A stretch of 64,000 nt of DNA from Paraconexibacter antarcticus (GCF_024220175.1 NZ_CP098502.1:434001-498000), one strand, 5' to 3'. Numbered from the stretch's first letter, positions 45,628 through 54,470 are shown. Notes: a model not told the origin generated them from the sequence alone. A program made the numbers and translations.

Positions 45628-48009
45628 ATGGCGCTCTCAACGCTTCAGGGGGACCGGCCGCTCGAGGTGACCGATGGCACGACCGTCGTCGTCATCCCGC
45701 TCTACGGCCAGCACGAGCTGTTCGCGCAGTGTCTGAGCAGCGTCCTCGAGCACACGCCTGTCGACGTGCCCATCCTCGTGGCAGACGACGCCTCGCCCGA
45801 CGAGGCCAGCCGGTGGTGGGTCGCCGAGCTCGAGGCGGGGGGGCACCTCCGGCACGCCGTCTACTGGTCTCGGGCCGAGATCAACGCGGGGTTCGTCGGC
45901 AACTGCAACCGGGCCTTCGCCCTGTGCGGGCGCGGCGACGTGCTCCTGCTGAACAGCGACTGCGTCGTCGCCGACGGCTGGGTCGAGGGTCTGCGCGCGG
46001 CCGTCGCGTCCGACGGGTCGATCGCCACCGCGTCGTCCCTCACGAACCACGGCTCGATCGTGTCGGTGCCGGTGCGCAACACGCCGGCGGAGGCGCTGCC
46101 GCAGCACACGACGCTCGACGTCGCCGCCCGCGCGGTCCGCGAGAACGCACGCCGTCTCTACCCGCGCCTGCCGACGGCGATCGGCCACTGCGTCCTCGTG
46201 CGGCGCGCGGCCATCGACCTCGTCGGCGGCTTCGACGAGGCCTTCGCCCCCGGCTACGGCGAGGAGGTCGACTTCTCGCAGCGCTGCATCGCGAGCGGGA
46301 TGCAGCACGTGCTGGCCGACGACGTGCTCGTCCTGCACCAGGGCGGGGGGACCTTTCAGGCGGCGGGCTCGGCGACGCGCGACGCCCTGCAGCTCGCGCA
46401 CGAGAAGCTCATCCGGCAGCGGTACCCCGCCTACCGGATCGCCGTCGAGGAGGCGGAGTCCGAGGCGGCGAGCCCCCTGGCGCGGGCGCTGGCCATCGCC
46501 GGCGAGGCGATTCTCGGGCCGCGCGTCACCGTCGACGTGCGCTGTCTCGGGCCCTACCTCACGGGAACGCAGGTCCATGCCCTTGAGCTCGTCCATGCCC
46601 TGTGGCGCACGGGCCAGGCCCAGGTCCGCCTGCTCCTGCCCGACGGTCTCGGCACCTACGCCCAGCCCGTCATCGAGGCGATGGCCGGGGTGGAGACGAT
46701 CCGCGAGCGCGACATCGTCCCGACGACGCGCCGCGATCCCCTGGTCCATCGCCCGTTCCAGGTCAGCTCGTTGCGCGACCTCAGCCTCCTCGAGCTCCTC
46801 GGTGAGCGTCTCGTCGTCACCCACCAGGACCTCATCTCCTACCGCAACCCGGAGTACTTCGACCATCCCCGGCAGTGGCGCCAGTTCCGCGACCTCACGG
46901 CCGAGACCCTGGCCACCGCGGCCACGACGATCTTCTTCACCGAGCACGCGGCGGCCGACGCCCTGGCGGAGAACCTCGTTCCGGCCGGCCGGGTCCGCGT
47001 CGCGCACCTCGGCGTAGATCATCAGCTCGAGGGCCTGCAGGTCGATGCCCGGATCCCGGCGTTCGCCGACCGCGTGACCGACCGGCCGTTCCTCCTCTGC
47101 CTCGGGACGAACTTCAAGCACAAGAACCGTCTCTTCGCGCTGCGGCTGCTGCGCACCCTGCGGGAGGACCACGGGTGGGACGGGCGGCTCGTGTTCTGCG
47201 GACCGCACGTCGTCCGCGGGAGTTCGGCCGGTCTGGAGGCGGAGTACCTCGCGTCCCGCCCCGACCTCCGCGAGGTCACGGTCGACGTCGCCGCGGTGGA
47301 CGAGAGCGAGAAGCGCTGGCTGCTCGGACGGGCCGCGGCGGTCGTGTATCCGACGACCTACGAAGGCTTCGGGCTCGTGCCGTTCGAGGCCGCGGGGGCG
47401 AACGTGCCGTGCCTGTTCGCCGCGGTCTCCGCCCTCGCCGAGGTGCTGCCCCCCGCCCTGTCGACCCTCGTCCCATGGGACCCCGCGCAGAGCGCCGCCC
47501 GGGTCCGGCCGCTGCTCGACGCGGGCGCCGTCCGGGACGCGCACGTCGACGGTCTGCGCGCCGCGGCGGCGACCCTCACGTGGGACCGCACCGCGTCGGC
47601 GGTCCTCGAGGCCTACCACGACACGCTCGCGCTGCCGGCCCGCGACCTGGCCCGAGTCACCGAGCAGCACATCCCGGACGCCCGGTACTGGGCCCTCCGG
47701 CATCAGATCGGCGGGACCGGTATGTCCCTCGTCGGTCCGGACCGGCTGCTCCCGGAATCCACCCAACGGGCCCTGGCCGCGTTGTTGCGCCGGGGCGCCA
47801 CCCGGGGGCCGCTGCTCACCGTCCTCGGCGCGCTCGCCCGCCTCGGCGGCGGTTCGCCGCCTGACCGGCCGTCGCTGCCGCCGGCCAAGGACGACGACGG
47901 CGATGGCGACGACGACGAGAGGCACGACGCGATCGAGGACGCCGAAGGTGAGGCCCAGGTCGGGCGCCCGGACCCGCGGGCCCGGCGGCGGGCCCGTGAG
48001 GACGGCTGA
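45628..48009 (+). CDS. Bifunctional GT2-GT4 glycosyltransferase
   Basis: A 793-residue two-domain protein. The GT2 domain (about residues 15-270) has VVVIPLYGQHELFAQCL, LVADDASPDEASRWW, INAGFVGNCNRAF, LLLNSDCVVADG (the NSD metal motif), SSLTNHGSIVSVP and DEAFAPGYGEEVDFSQR. A GT4 domain follows (about 300-680): VTVDVRCLGPYLTGTQVHALEL, VVTHQDLISYRNPEYF, FLLCLGTNFKHKNRLFALRLL and TTYEGFGLVPFEAAGANVP (E-x7-E). The C-terminal 110 residues are polar and end in an Asp-rich and Arg-rich tail (DDDGDGDDDERH). Such fusions assemble two successive sugars. Short -10 box directly upstream; 49 bp then separate it from the delta-60-repeat gene. Confidence 0.9.
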   Translation: MALSTLQGDRPLEVTDGTTVVVIPLYGQHELFAQCLSSVLEHTPVDVPILVADDASPDEASRWWVAELEAGGHLRHAVYWSRAEINAGFVGNCNRAFALCGRGDVLLLNSDCVVADGWVEGLRAAVASDGSIATASSLTNHGSIVSVPVRNTPAEALPQHTTLDVAARAVRENARRLYPRLPTAIGHCVLVRRAAIDLVGGFDEAFAPGYGEEVDFSQRCIASGMQHVLADDVLVLHQGGGTFQAAGSATRDALQLAHEKLIRQRYPAYRIAVEEAESEAASPLARALAIAGEAILGPRVTVDVRCLGPYLTGTQVHALELVHALWRTGQAQVRLLLPDGLGTYAQPVIEAMAGVETIRERDIVPTTRRDPLVHRPFQVSSLRDLSLLELLGERLVVTHQDLISYRNPEYFDHPRQWRQFRDLTAETLATAATTIFFTEHAAADALAENLVPAGRVRVAHLGVDHQLEGLQVDARIPAFADRVTDRPFLLCLGTNFKHKNRLFALRLLRTLREDHGWDGRLVFCGPHVVRGSSAGLEAEYLASRPDLREVTVDVAAVDESEKRWLLGRAAAVVYPTTYEGFGLVPFEAAGANVPCLFAAVSALAEVLPPALSTLVPWDPAQSAARVRPLLDAGAVRDAHVDGLRAAAATLTWDRTASAVLEAYHDTLALPARDLARVTEQHIPDARYWALRHQIGGTGMSLVGPDRLLPESTQRALAALLRRGATRGPLLTVLGALARLGGGSPPDRPSLPPAKDDDGDGDDDERHDAIEDAEGEAQVGRPDPRARRRAREDG

Positions 48010-48058
48010 CCGCGCGGTCGACCGCATCGCCCGGGCCGACGCTGCTGTTATGGGGGGC

Positions 48059-49924
48059 ATGCGTCTCACGCGCCTCTTCCTCCGGGCCACCCTCGCCGCA
48101 GTCTGCGCCGTCGCGGCGGCTGCTCCCGCCGCAGCCCTCGCGGCGGCCGAGCCCGGGCCCGTCAGGACGCTCGGCTCGGGGATCGCCGCGATCGCCCCGG
48201 AGGCGGCCGGCACCGTCGTCGCCGCGGGCTCGTCCGGCGATCAGATGCTCCTGACCCGCCTCGCGACGGACGGCACGCCGATGCAGACCATCCCCGCCGG
48301 CTCCGGTCGCGCGGCCGCCGTCGTCGAGCAGGCGAACGGGGCCATCGTGGTGGCCGGGGACGACGGCGGCGCGGTCGTGCGCGCCTTCACCCCCGACGGC
48401 CTCCCCGACCCGGGGTTCGGCTCGGGCGGCACGGCGCAGGTCCCGGGGATGTCGATCGCCGCGATGGCGATCGGACCGGGCGGCACGATCGTGCTGGCGG
48501 GCAGCGCGCCGGGTTCCGACGGGTTCCCGCGGGTCGCCCTCGCCCGGTTGCTGCCGTCCGGGGCGCCCGACCCGTCGTTCGCGGGTGGGAAGGTCGACAT
48601 CGTCGCCGGGGCCGGCCGCAACGCCGCGGCGACGTCCGTCGCCGTCCTGCCCGACGGCCATGTGGTCTTCGCCGGCCGCGAGGCCCCCGGCCTGCAGGTC
48701 ACCGGCGCGATCGTCGGGCGGACCACCTCCGACGGGACGCTCGACCTCGGCTTCGCGGCGAATGGGGTCCACCACTACGACGCACAGGGCGGTGCGAGGG
48801 CGGTGTTCTCCGCTGTGACGATCGACCCTCAGGGCCGGATCGTGGCGGCGGGCGCCGACCTACGGGCCGCCGGCTACATGGCCGTCTTCACCCGCCTCAG
48901 CGTTACCGGGGCCCTCGACCCCGGGTTCGGTACAGGCGGTGTGGTGCGCTTTCCGGCGTCCCGTAACTACACGGGTGACGACCTCGCCGGCCCCCTCGGC
49001 GTCATCGTCGCGGGCGGCGGCGAGATCGTCGGCGCCGGCGCCTATCAAGACTCCGGTCAGCGCTCGGCGGCGTTGTGGACGCTGACCGCCGCCGGACACC
49101 TGGATCCGTCGGTCGGCGGGGGCAGCGGGATGGTGATCATGCATCCGACGACGTCCGACGGGACCGGCTGGTGCGCCGTGGCCGCGACGCCGGACGGAAG
49201 CCTGTTCACGGGCGGGCAGAACGTGAGCTTCTCGGGGGCGGGTTCGGGCACCGTGGGCCGTTTCAACGGGTTCGGGTCGCTGGCGCCGCCGTACGCGGGC
49301 GGGTCAGGCCCGCCCTACGTCCCGCCCGTCGTCCGGCAGCCATCCCGGCTCGCGATCCTGCGCGCTCACGTGGTGGGCCGGCGGCTCGTGGTGCTCGCGT
49401 CGCTGAACGGCCGGGCGACCGGACGCGTGCGTGGTCTCTTCGTCTCCCACGGGGTGACGGCTCGGTTCTCGGTGCCCGCGCGTCGGCTGCTCCACATCCG
49501 GCGCGTGCTGTCGCCGCGAGCCCGCCGCGGAGGGAACGGCCTGCTCATCCTCCGCTATGCGGGGGACGCGAGAGTGCGAGCCGACATGGTCGCCCTCCAC
49601 GCAGGCAAGGTCGCCCCCCGCCTGACGGCGGGCTCCGCCACGATCGATCAGAGCGGGTTCCTCGTGATGGCGGGCACGACCGTGCGCCGCGCGCGCGGCC
49701 GGGTCAGCGTGCGGTTCACGTACAAAGACACGCGAGGGGCGGAGGTCCCGCTCATCTTCCGCGTGCTTATCCGCCGCGGGCGCTGGCGGGTCGAGGTCAA
49801 GCTGCCATCCACCGCCGCGGCAGCCGGCGGCGACCTCGTCGTGACGTACGCCGGCGACGCGCATCGCCGGCTCGGCGGGCAACAGCTCGTGCGCGGAGTG
49901 ACGACCGTCGCCGGCGTTTCGTGA
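48059..49924 (+). CDS. Secreted delta-60 repeat protein with Ig-like C-terminal part
   Basis: A 621-residue exported protein (ATG 48059; an in-frame ATG three codons earlier exists). A signal peptide (LFLRATLAAVCAVAAAAPAAALA) precedes about 400 residues of repeats of the delta-60 type, with units such as TPDGLPDPGFGSGGTAQV, RIVAAGADLRAAGYMAVFTRL and ALDPGFGTGGVVRF. These usually build a beta-propeller-like or solenoid surface. A Pro/Gly linker (YAGGSGPPYVPPV) leads to two Arg-rich Ig-like domains at the C terminus (LAILRAHVVGRRLVVLASLN; VRRARGRVSVRFTYKDTRG). Paralogue of the gene at 52695 in the repeat region. It is probably displayed on or released from the cell surface. Confidence 0.88.
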   Translation: MRLTRLFLRATLAAVCAVAAAAPAAALAAAEPGPVRTLGSGIAAIAPEAAGTVVAAGSSGDQMLLTRLATDGTPMQTIPAGSGRAAAVVEQANGAIVVAGDDGGAVVRAFTPDGLPDPGFGSGGTAQVPGMSIAAMAIGPGGTIVLAGSAPGSDGFPRVALARLLPSGAPDPSFAGGKVDIVAGAGRNAAATSVAVLPDGHVVFAGREAPGLQVTGAIVGRTTSDGTLDLGFAANGVHHYDAQGGARAVFSAVTIDPQGRIVAAGADLRAAGYMAVFTRLSVTGALDPGFGTGGVVRFPASRNYTGDDLAGPLGVIVAGGGEIVGAGAYQDSGQRSAALWTLTAAGHLDPSVGGGSGMVIMHPTTSDGTGWCAVAATPDGSLFTGGQNVSFSGAGSGTVGRFNGFGSLAPPYAGGSGPPYVPPVVRQPSRLAILRAHVVGRRLVVLASLNGRATGRVRGLFVSHGVTARFSVPARRLLHIRRVLSPRARRGGNGLLILRYAGDARVRADMVALHAGKVAPRLTAGSATIDQSGFLVMAGTTVRRARGRVSVRFTYKDTRGAEVPLIFRVLIRRGRWRVEVKLPSTAAAAGGDLVVTYAGDAHRRLGGQQLVRGVTTVAGVS

Positions 49925-49974
49925 GAATTCATGAGATGCGGCACGACGCGAAGAGCGCCGCGGCGCCCCGTTGT

Positions 49975-49980
49975 TACGCT
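49975..49980 (+). promoter_or_regulatory. Leaderless -10 box TACGCT (small cysteine-rich protein)
   Basis: TACGCT exactly 6 nt before ATG 49987, one of the clearest examples in the window. Confidence 0.55.
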
Positions 49981-49986
49981 CGGCCG

Positions 49987-50406
49987 ATGCCACAGCTCAT
50001 GGAGAAGCCCACCTTCGGCCGCGGACTGCGCCGTGTACTCCCGCTCGCCGCGCTCGCTTGTACCGCCGCGCTGCCCTTCGCGGCCCCTGCCTCGTCCGCG
50101 TCGGGCGTGAGCGTTGGACGCCGGGTCTGCACCCCCCCGAAGTACCCCGGCAAGGGAGGACGCTCGGTGTCGCTCACGACGTTCCATCTGAGCTGTGCCG
50201 GCGGGCGTTCGATCTCGCTCGCGCAGTACCGCTGCCGACTCAGGTACCCCGGCGTCAAGCGCACCAAGGTCAACACCGGTTGCAAGACCGTCCGCGGCTA
50301 CAAGTGCTTCGAGCAGCGGCTCCTCAACAAGGGGTACTACTACGGCAAGGTCGAGTGCGGCAAGGGCCGGCGGGACTCGGTCTGGATCTACCGCCAGAAG
50401 GACTGA
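49987..50406 (+). CDS. Small secreted cysteine-rich protein
   Basis: 139 residues. A signal peptide (RGLRRVLPLAALACTAALPFAAPASSASG) is followed by about 100 basic residues with six cysteines (RRVCTPPKYPGK, FHLSCAGG, QYRCRLRYPG, NTGCKTVRGYKCFEQ, KVECGKG), likely three disulphides. No catalytic motif is seen and the family is not recognised. It lies between the delta-60-repeat gene (62 bp upstream) and a strong stem-loop at 50428-50451, and has its own leaderless promoter box, so it is probably a single-gene unit. It could be a secreted binding or inhibitor-type protein, but this is a guess. Confidence 0.75.
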   Translation: MPQLMEKPTFGRGLRRVLPLAALACTAALPFAAPASSASGVSVGRRVCTPPKYPGKGGRSVSLTTFHLSCAGGRSISLAQYRCRLRYPGVKRTKVNTGCKTVRGYKCFEQRLLNKGYYYGKVECGKGRRDSVWIYRQKD

Positions 50407-50427
50407 CCATCACGAAGGACGCCTTCC

Positions 50428-50451
50428 GGTGACACGCTCAGGCGTGTCACC
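50428..50451 (+). terminator. Stem-loop after the cysteine-rich protein gene
   Basis: Perfect 10-bp stem GGTGACACGC/GCGTGTCACC with a TCAG loop, extendable by two more C-G pairs, 21 bp past the stop codon. No T-run follows. Confidence 0.55.
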
Positions 50452-50774
50452 GGGTGGGACCACAGCAGGCCCGGCGCTCGGTTCCACGACGGACACTGAG
50501 CGAGTCGAGCGCTCGGACAACGCCGATCGGTTCGGGGCCAGGCGGCGCCAGATCGACGCCGGCAGTTCCTCTAGCCCTGGCTCCCCGCCCACCAGCCGAA
50601 ACCGCCGGGCGTCGCCGCCCGCTCACGCCCGCCGGCCCCGCTCGTGCGCCGACGAGTTCGCTCGGATGGGTCTCGCCGTCGTTTGCCACCTCCGCCGTCA
50701 AGACCTACGCGGTCCGGCCCGCGGTCGGCCTCGCCCGGCGTGCAGCTCGCGGCGCGGGGCCCCGGGTGCTGAGG

Positions 50775-50797
50775 GCTCCGGGACTTCGTCCCGGAGC
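50775..50797 (+). other. Perfect 10-bp stem-loop in the leader region
   Basis: GCTCCGGGAC and GTCCCGGAGC separated by TTC. It could be a terminator for unseen transcription or a folded element in a long leader. Confidence 0.55.
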
Positions 50798-50825
50798 GCC
50801 GCTCCTTGCAAACGCGGGCAAGTCA

Positions 50826-50873
50826 GTGGCTGTCGATGCGACTATGTCGGTGGCTGACAAAGCGACTAGGTCG
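50826..50873 (+). repeat. Two tandem 24-bp repeats, candidate operator
   Basis: Units begin GTGGCTG and contain GCGACTAnGTCG; they match at 20 of 24 positions. They lie about 150 bp upstream of the exported protein gene, where a regulator could bind. Confidence 0.5.
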
Positions 50874-51029
50874 GGCTCCGAGGCTGTGCGGGGCGACACA
50901 GCCCCGCCGGTCGATTTCCCTCAGGGGTTGCAGTTCTCCCGGGTGAGTGTGGTAGAACCTTCCTCGTATCGGCGGCTCGTTGGGCCTCCCTTGTCACTCG
51001 AGACCCATTGAAAGGGGTTCCGGCAACTC

Positions 51030-52514
51030 ATGTCTTTCCTGTCTAAGCGCACTGGTGCGCCTCTCGCGGTCCTCGCCGCAGCGGCCGTGCCGCTGCTGGC
51101 TCCGGCCGCCTCGAACGCCGCCATCGCCGGCGCGCTCGCTCCCAATTCCACGCTCGCGCCCGACCTGGTCTCGGCCACGGTGACCGCGAACACGGCCTCC
51201 GGGTCGACCGTCAAGTTCTGCTTCGACAAGACGCTCGGGTCGATCCCGGCCGCTAACGCGTTCTCCATCAACACCTACAAGAACGTCGCGTCGGGCGGCA
51301 ACACCGCGGCCGTCAACGGCACGCAGTGCGTCGACGTCAAGTTCAACGGCGTCGCCGACACGACGACCTTCACGACCGGAACGGTTGCGGGCGGCTCGGT
51401 CGTCAACGCGTCCACGGGCACTAGGAACTTCGCCGACTCGACGGCGCTCATCGGGCCGTCGGCGACGAGCAACGGCACCCGCGGCCGGACGACTGCGCCC
51501 GACCTGACCGGCGTGACGTTCGCCGGCAGCCAGGTGTCGTACACGTTCGACGAGGCGCTCGCCGCCATCCCCGATCCGACGCAGTTCACGCTGCTCGGGG
51601 CCAACGGCATTCAGTCTGCTCAGGGCCTCCCTGCGCCGGCCGTGACGACGCTGAGCGCTGACCGCAAGACGGTCACCGTGACGATGAACGCGGCGCCCAC
51701 CGTGGTCGCCAACTCCGTGCGTGCGCTCTACTCGGGCGTGGGCGGCACGGTCGTTTCGCAGTACGACGGTGACCCCGCTCCGCTCGAGTCGGCGGCGCTG
51801 GCCGGCGGCACGGGTGGCACGACCCTCCCGGACCCGACCTCCGCTACGGTCGTCGGCGACGGCTCCACCGGGCAGGTCGACGTCGTGTTTGACGACACGG
51901 TGACTGGCACAACGGTCGGAGGTGTCCCTGGTCCGGTTGCACCGGGCGGGTTCAGCATCCTCCTGTCGGACGGTCGGACCATTCCGGCTGACGGCGCGAC
52001 GCTGCTGGGCACGAACACGGTGCGTCTCGGGGCCATCCCCGCTGGCGTGAACTTCAACCGTGGCGAGTTCATCGTCGGCGTCATCGCGGCCGCGGGTGCG
52101 GTCACGGGCCCCGCCGGTGCCTCCACGCCCGCCAACGTGCCCGCCGGCGGTAACACCGGCGCGTTCGCGACCGGCTTCACCACGGGTCCGGACGCCGTGG
52201 CCACGACGTTCAACGGCGCCACCAACTCGGCTGTCGTGACGCTGGACCAGCGTTACGCGACCGCCGTTCCCGGTGGCTTCTTCACGATCGACAACACGGG
52301 GACCGCGAACGCTGCGCCGGCCACGAGCCTGTCGTTCGGGAGCACCGCTGTCCCGGGCCGCACGACGGTCACCGCGCAGTTCACCAGCATCGCGGGCGCC
52401 CGCGCGCTGTTGATCAACGCCGGCGCACTGGCGACGTCGCTCGCGAGCCCGTTCGGGCCGGCCAACACGAACATCACGCAGGCTCTGGCGCCCTCGGCGT
52501 CGACGGCCGGCTGA
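51030..52514 (+). CDS. Exported repeat-type beta-rich protein (possible S-layer/surface protein)
   Basis: 494 residues. A signal peptide (LAVLAAAAVPLLAPAASNA) is followed by a Thr/Ala/Gly/Val-rich, Lys-poor sequence with about four repeats built around phrases such as APDLVSATVTANTASGSTV, APDLTGVTFAGSQVSYTFDEAL and LPDPTSATVVGDGSTGQVDVVFDD, each with an ...FxFD/D-type turn. These look like invasin/Big-type beta-sandwich units. Two cysteines only. The gene has a long leader, a candidate ribosome site (GAAAGGGG) and two strong terminator hairpins after it, as expected of an abundantly made surface protein. No catalytic motif; S-layer role is inference. Confidence 0.8.
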   Translation: MSFLSKRTGAPLAVLAAAAVPLLAPAASNAAIAGALAPNSTLAPDLVSATVTANTASGSTVKFCFDKTLGSIPAANAFSINTYKNVASGGNTAAVNGTQCVDVKFNGVADTTTFTTGTVAGGSVVNASTGTRNFADSTALIGPSATSNGTRGRTTAPDLTGVTFAGSQVSYTFDEALAAIPDPTQFTLLGANGIQSAQGLPAPAVTTLSADRKTVTVTMNAAPTVVANSVRALYSGVGGTVVSQYDGDPAPLESAALAGGTGGTTLPDPTSATVVGDGSTGQVDVVFDDTVTGTTVGGVPGPVAPGGFSILLSDGRTIPADGATLLGTNTVRLGAIPAGVNFNRGEFIVGVIAAAGAVTGPAGASTPANVPAGGNTGAFATGFTTGPDAVATTFNGATNSAVVTLDQRYATAVPGGFFTIDNTGTANAAPATSLSFGSTAVPGRTTVTAQFTSIAGARALLINAGALATSLASPFGPANTNITQALAPSASTAG

Positions 52515-52535
52515 TCACCCTCACGATATGACGAG

Positions 52536-52554
52536 TCCCGGGTTCGTCCCGGGA
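52536..52554 (+). terminator. First stem-loop after the exported protein gene
   Basis: TCCCGGG/CCCGGGA stem (7 bp) with loop TTCGT, about 20 bp past the stop at 52514. Confidence 0.5.
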
Positions 52555-52583
52555 TCCGTCGATCGGGTGTAGTTGGATCAGGG

Positions 52584-52619
52584 ATCGCCGCGAGCACGTG
52601 CTCGCGGCGATTTCTGTTT
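52584..52619 (+). terminator. Rho-independent terminator
   Basis: A perfect 28-bp palindrome (ATCGCCGCGAGCAC and its complement) followed by TTCTGTTT. The clearest intrinsic terminator in the window. Confidence 0.85.
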
Positions 52620-52680
52620 GTGGGGTGCGCCATTCGTCGACGACCGCACGGCGATGTCATCTTGTTCCCCGGGGGTCTGA

Positions 52681-52686
52681 TAGCTT
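52681..52686 (+). promoter_or_regulatory. Near-leaderless -10 box TAGCTT
   Basis: TAGCTT 8 nt before ATG 52695. Confidence 0.4.
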
Positions 52687-52694
52687 CGCCACCC

Positions 52695-54440
52695 ATGCAC
52701 CCTGGGCTTCGTCGCATCTGCATCGCCGTGATCGCGCTCGCGTGCCTCCCGGGCGCAGCGAGCGCTTCCGCGGCAGGTGATCCCGGTTTCGTGACCACTG
52801 CCGCCGACTCGATCAGCGGCGTGGCCGTCGAGCCGGGCGGGAGCTTCATCGCGGTCGGTCGTTCGGGGAGTTCGACATTCATCGAGCGGTTCGGCGCCGA
52901 TGGGACCGCTGGCGTCGCGTTCGGCGCCGGCAGCGGCCAGGCGCGCGCCGTAGCCGCCCAACCGGACGGCAAGATCGTCGTCGCGGGCGACGACGACTCC
53001 GGCATGTTCATCCGGCGCTACCTCGCGTCGGGTGCCATCGACCCGTCGTTCGGGCTCGGCGGCGTGGTGAGGCCGACGGCCAAGTCGGCTCGGTCGGTGG
53101 TCGTCGGGCCGTGCGGGGACATCGTGGTGGGCGGGAGCGCGTCAGGATCAGACAGCTACGACCGCGTCGCTCTGGTACACCTCAACGCCGATGGCTCCCC
53201 GTACGCAGGGTTCGGATCGGCCGGGCTCAAGGTCCTCGACTACGGCAAGCAGTCCTGGGCCAACGGCGTCGCGCTGCAGCCCGACGGCAAGATCGTCTTC
53301 GCCGGGCAGCAGGCGCCGGGCTTGCAGGTCACCGGCGGCTTCATCGGTCGCGTCAACGTCGACGGGAACTCCGATCAGGGCTTCGGCAGCGGCGGGACGT
53401 ACTACTACGACGCACACGGTGGCGCGAACTCGATCATCTCCGCCGTTGCGATCGACGCGGCCGGCCGGATCGTCGGCGGCGGCGCGGACGTGCAGCCGGA
53501 CAAGATCCTCGCGGTACTCGTGCGCCTGAACGCGAACGGCACCCTCGACGGAAGCTTCGGGACGGGCGGCGTCTCCAACCCGCCGGCCTCGCAGAACTTC
53601 ACCGGCGAGGCGAACGGCATCCGGCAGGTTCGCGTGCTCTCCACAGGTCAGATCCTGGGGGCGGGCGTCTACCAGAGCGGTGGGCTTCGCTCACCGGCGC
53701 TGTACGTCGCGACGGCGTCGGGTGCGCTGGATCCCACGGTCGGGACCAACGGCATGATCCTGATTCGCCCCGGCGCCAGCGGAGGCGAGGCCCGCGCGCT
53801 GTCGGTGGCCAACGACGGCACGATCTTCTCCGGTGGGGATACCCGTGACTTCACCGCCGCAACGCAGCCGGGCTACGTGACGAAGTACTCGCCTATCGCA
53901 CCGCCGCTTGCGATTGGTACATGCATCGCGACGCCGATCCCCATCCCGATTCCCGGCACCGGTGCCGGGACCGGCACGACCCCGACGACTCCCACGACCT
54001 CGACGACGCCCACGACCTCGACGACGCCCGCGACCACGCCCACGACCCCGACCACGCCGACGACCCCGAAAATTGCACGGATCACGTCGGCTAGGCTCTC
54101 GCGGACGAAGATCACGAGGCGGAAGAGCGCCCGTCTGACCTACGTGCTCTCCTCCGCGTCGAAGGTCACGCTGACGATCATGCGCCGTCAGTCTGGTCGC
54201 CGCAGCGTTTCGGGTAGATGCGTGAGCGCGTCGTCGCCCACCGCGAAGAACGGTCGACGCTGTACCCGCTACACGAAGGTGAAGGGCAGCCGCCGGCTCA
54301 CCGGCAAGAAGGGGACGAACACCGCCACCCTGACCACGACGTTTGCCCGTCACAAGCTGCCGATCGGCAAGTTCCGGCTGCTCGTGACGCCGGCGAACGG
54401 GGCATCGTTCCGCTTGTCGTTTTCGGTCGTCAAGGCCTGA
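52695..54440 (+). CDS. Secreted delta-60 repeat protein with Thr-Pro linker and C-terminal domain
   Basis: 581 residues. Signal peptide (ICIAVIALACLPGAASASA), then about 380 residues of delta-60-type repeats (AQPDGKIVVAGDDDSG, AIDPSFGLGGVVRP, ALQPDGKIVFAGQQAPGLQV, TLDGSFGTGGVSN), a Thr/Pro linker (TTPTTPTTSTTPTTSTTP...), and a basic C-terminal domain with a KIARITSARLSRTKITRR start and two cysteines, of the kind found at the ends of secreted Solirubrobacterales proteins. The repeat part is clearly homologous to the gene at 48059 (shared HGGA/QGGA and GLQVTG phrases), while the C-terminal halves differ. ATG 52695 with a -10 box 8 nt upstream. Confidence 0.88.
   Translation: MHPGLRRICIAVIALACLPGAASASAAGDPGFVTTAADSISGVAVEPGGSFIAVGRSGSSTFIERFGADGTAGVAFGAGSGQARAVAAQPDGKIVVAGDDDSGMFIRRYLASGAIDPSFGLGGVVRPTAKSARSVVVGPCGDIVVGGSASGSDSYDRVALVHLNADGSPYAGFGSAGLKVLDYGKQSWANGVALQPDGKIVFAGQQAPGLQVTGGFIGRVNVDGNSDQGFGSGGTYYYDAHGGANSIISAVAIDAAGRIVGGGADVQPDKILAVLVRLNANGTLDGSFGTGGVSNPPASQNFTGEANGIRQVRVLSTGQILGAGVYQSGGLRSPALYVATASGALDPTVGTNGMILIRPGASGGEARALSVANDGTIFSGGDTRDFTAATQPGYVTKYSPIAPPLAIGTCIATPIPIPIPGTGAGTGTTPTTPTTSTTPTTSTTPATTPTTPTTPTTPKIARITSARLSRTKITRRKSARLTYVLSSASKVTLTIMRRQSGRRSVSGRCVSASSPTAKNGRRCTRYTKVKGSRRLTGKKGTNTATLTTTFARHKLPIGKFRLLVTPANGASFRLSFSVVKA
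53976..54070 (+). repeat. Thr-Pro coding repeat (linker)
   Basis: Short ACGACG/CCCACGACC-type units encode a Thr-Thr-Pro linker of about 30 residues. This is a probable site of slippage and of extended, possibly O-glycosylated polypeptide. Confidence 0.7.
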
Positions 54441-54470
54441 TCCCGCGTCGCAGCTGCGCGCGGCACGTCT

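Larger units (their letters stand above)
50452..51029 (+). other. Long leader/intergenic region before the exported protein gene
   Basis: About 580 bp without a convincing gene on either strand; the open frames here have low-complexity, Arg-rich translations. It contains the hairpin at 50775-50797, the 24-bp tandem repeat at 50826-50873, and near 50926-50957 a TTGCAG and a TAGAAC that may be a promoter. GAAAGGGG, 12 nt before ATG 51030, could be a ribosome site. Confidence 0.5.

Noticed and set aside
50454..51011. 185-codon plus frame in the leader region
   Set aside because: Ser/Arg/Pro-rich with no domain and no ribosome site; it crosses two hairpins. Treated as non-coding.
53976..54070. 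CRISPR-like or minisatellite array
   Set aside because: The repeat is in frame, encodes a Thr-Pro linker and has no spacers.
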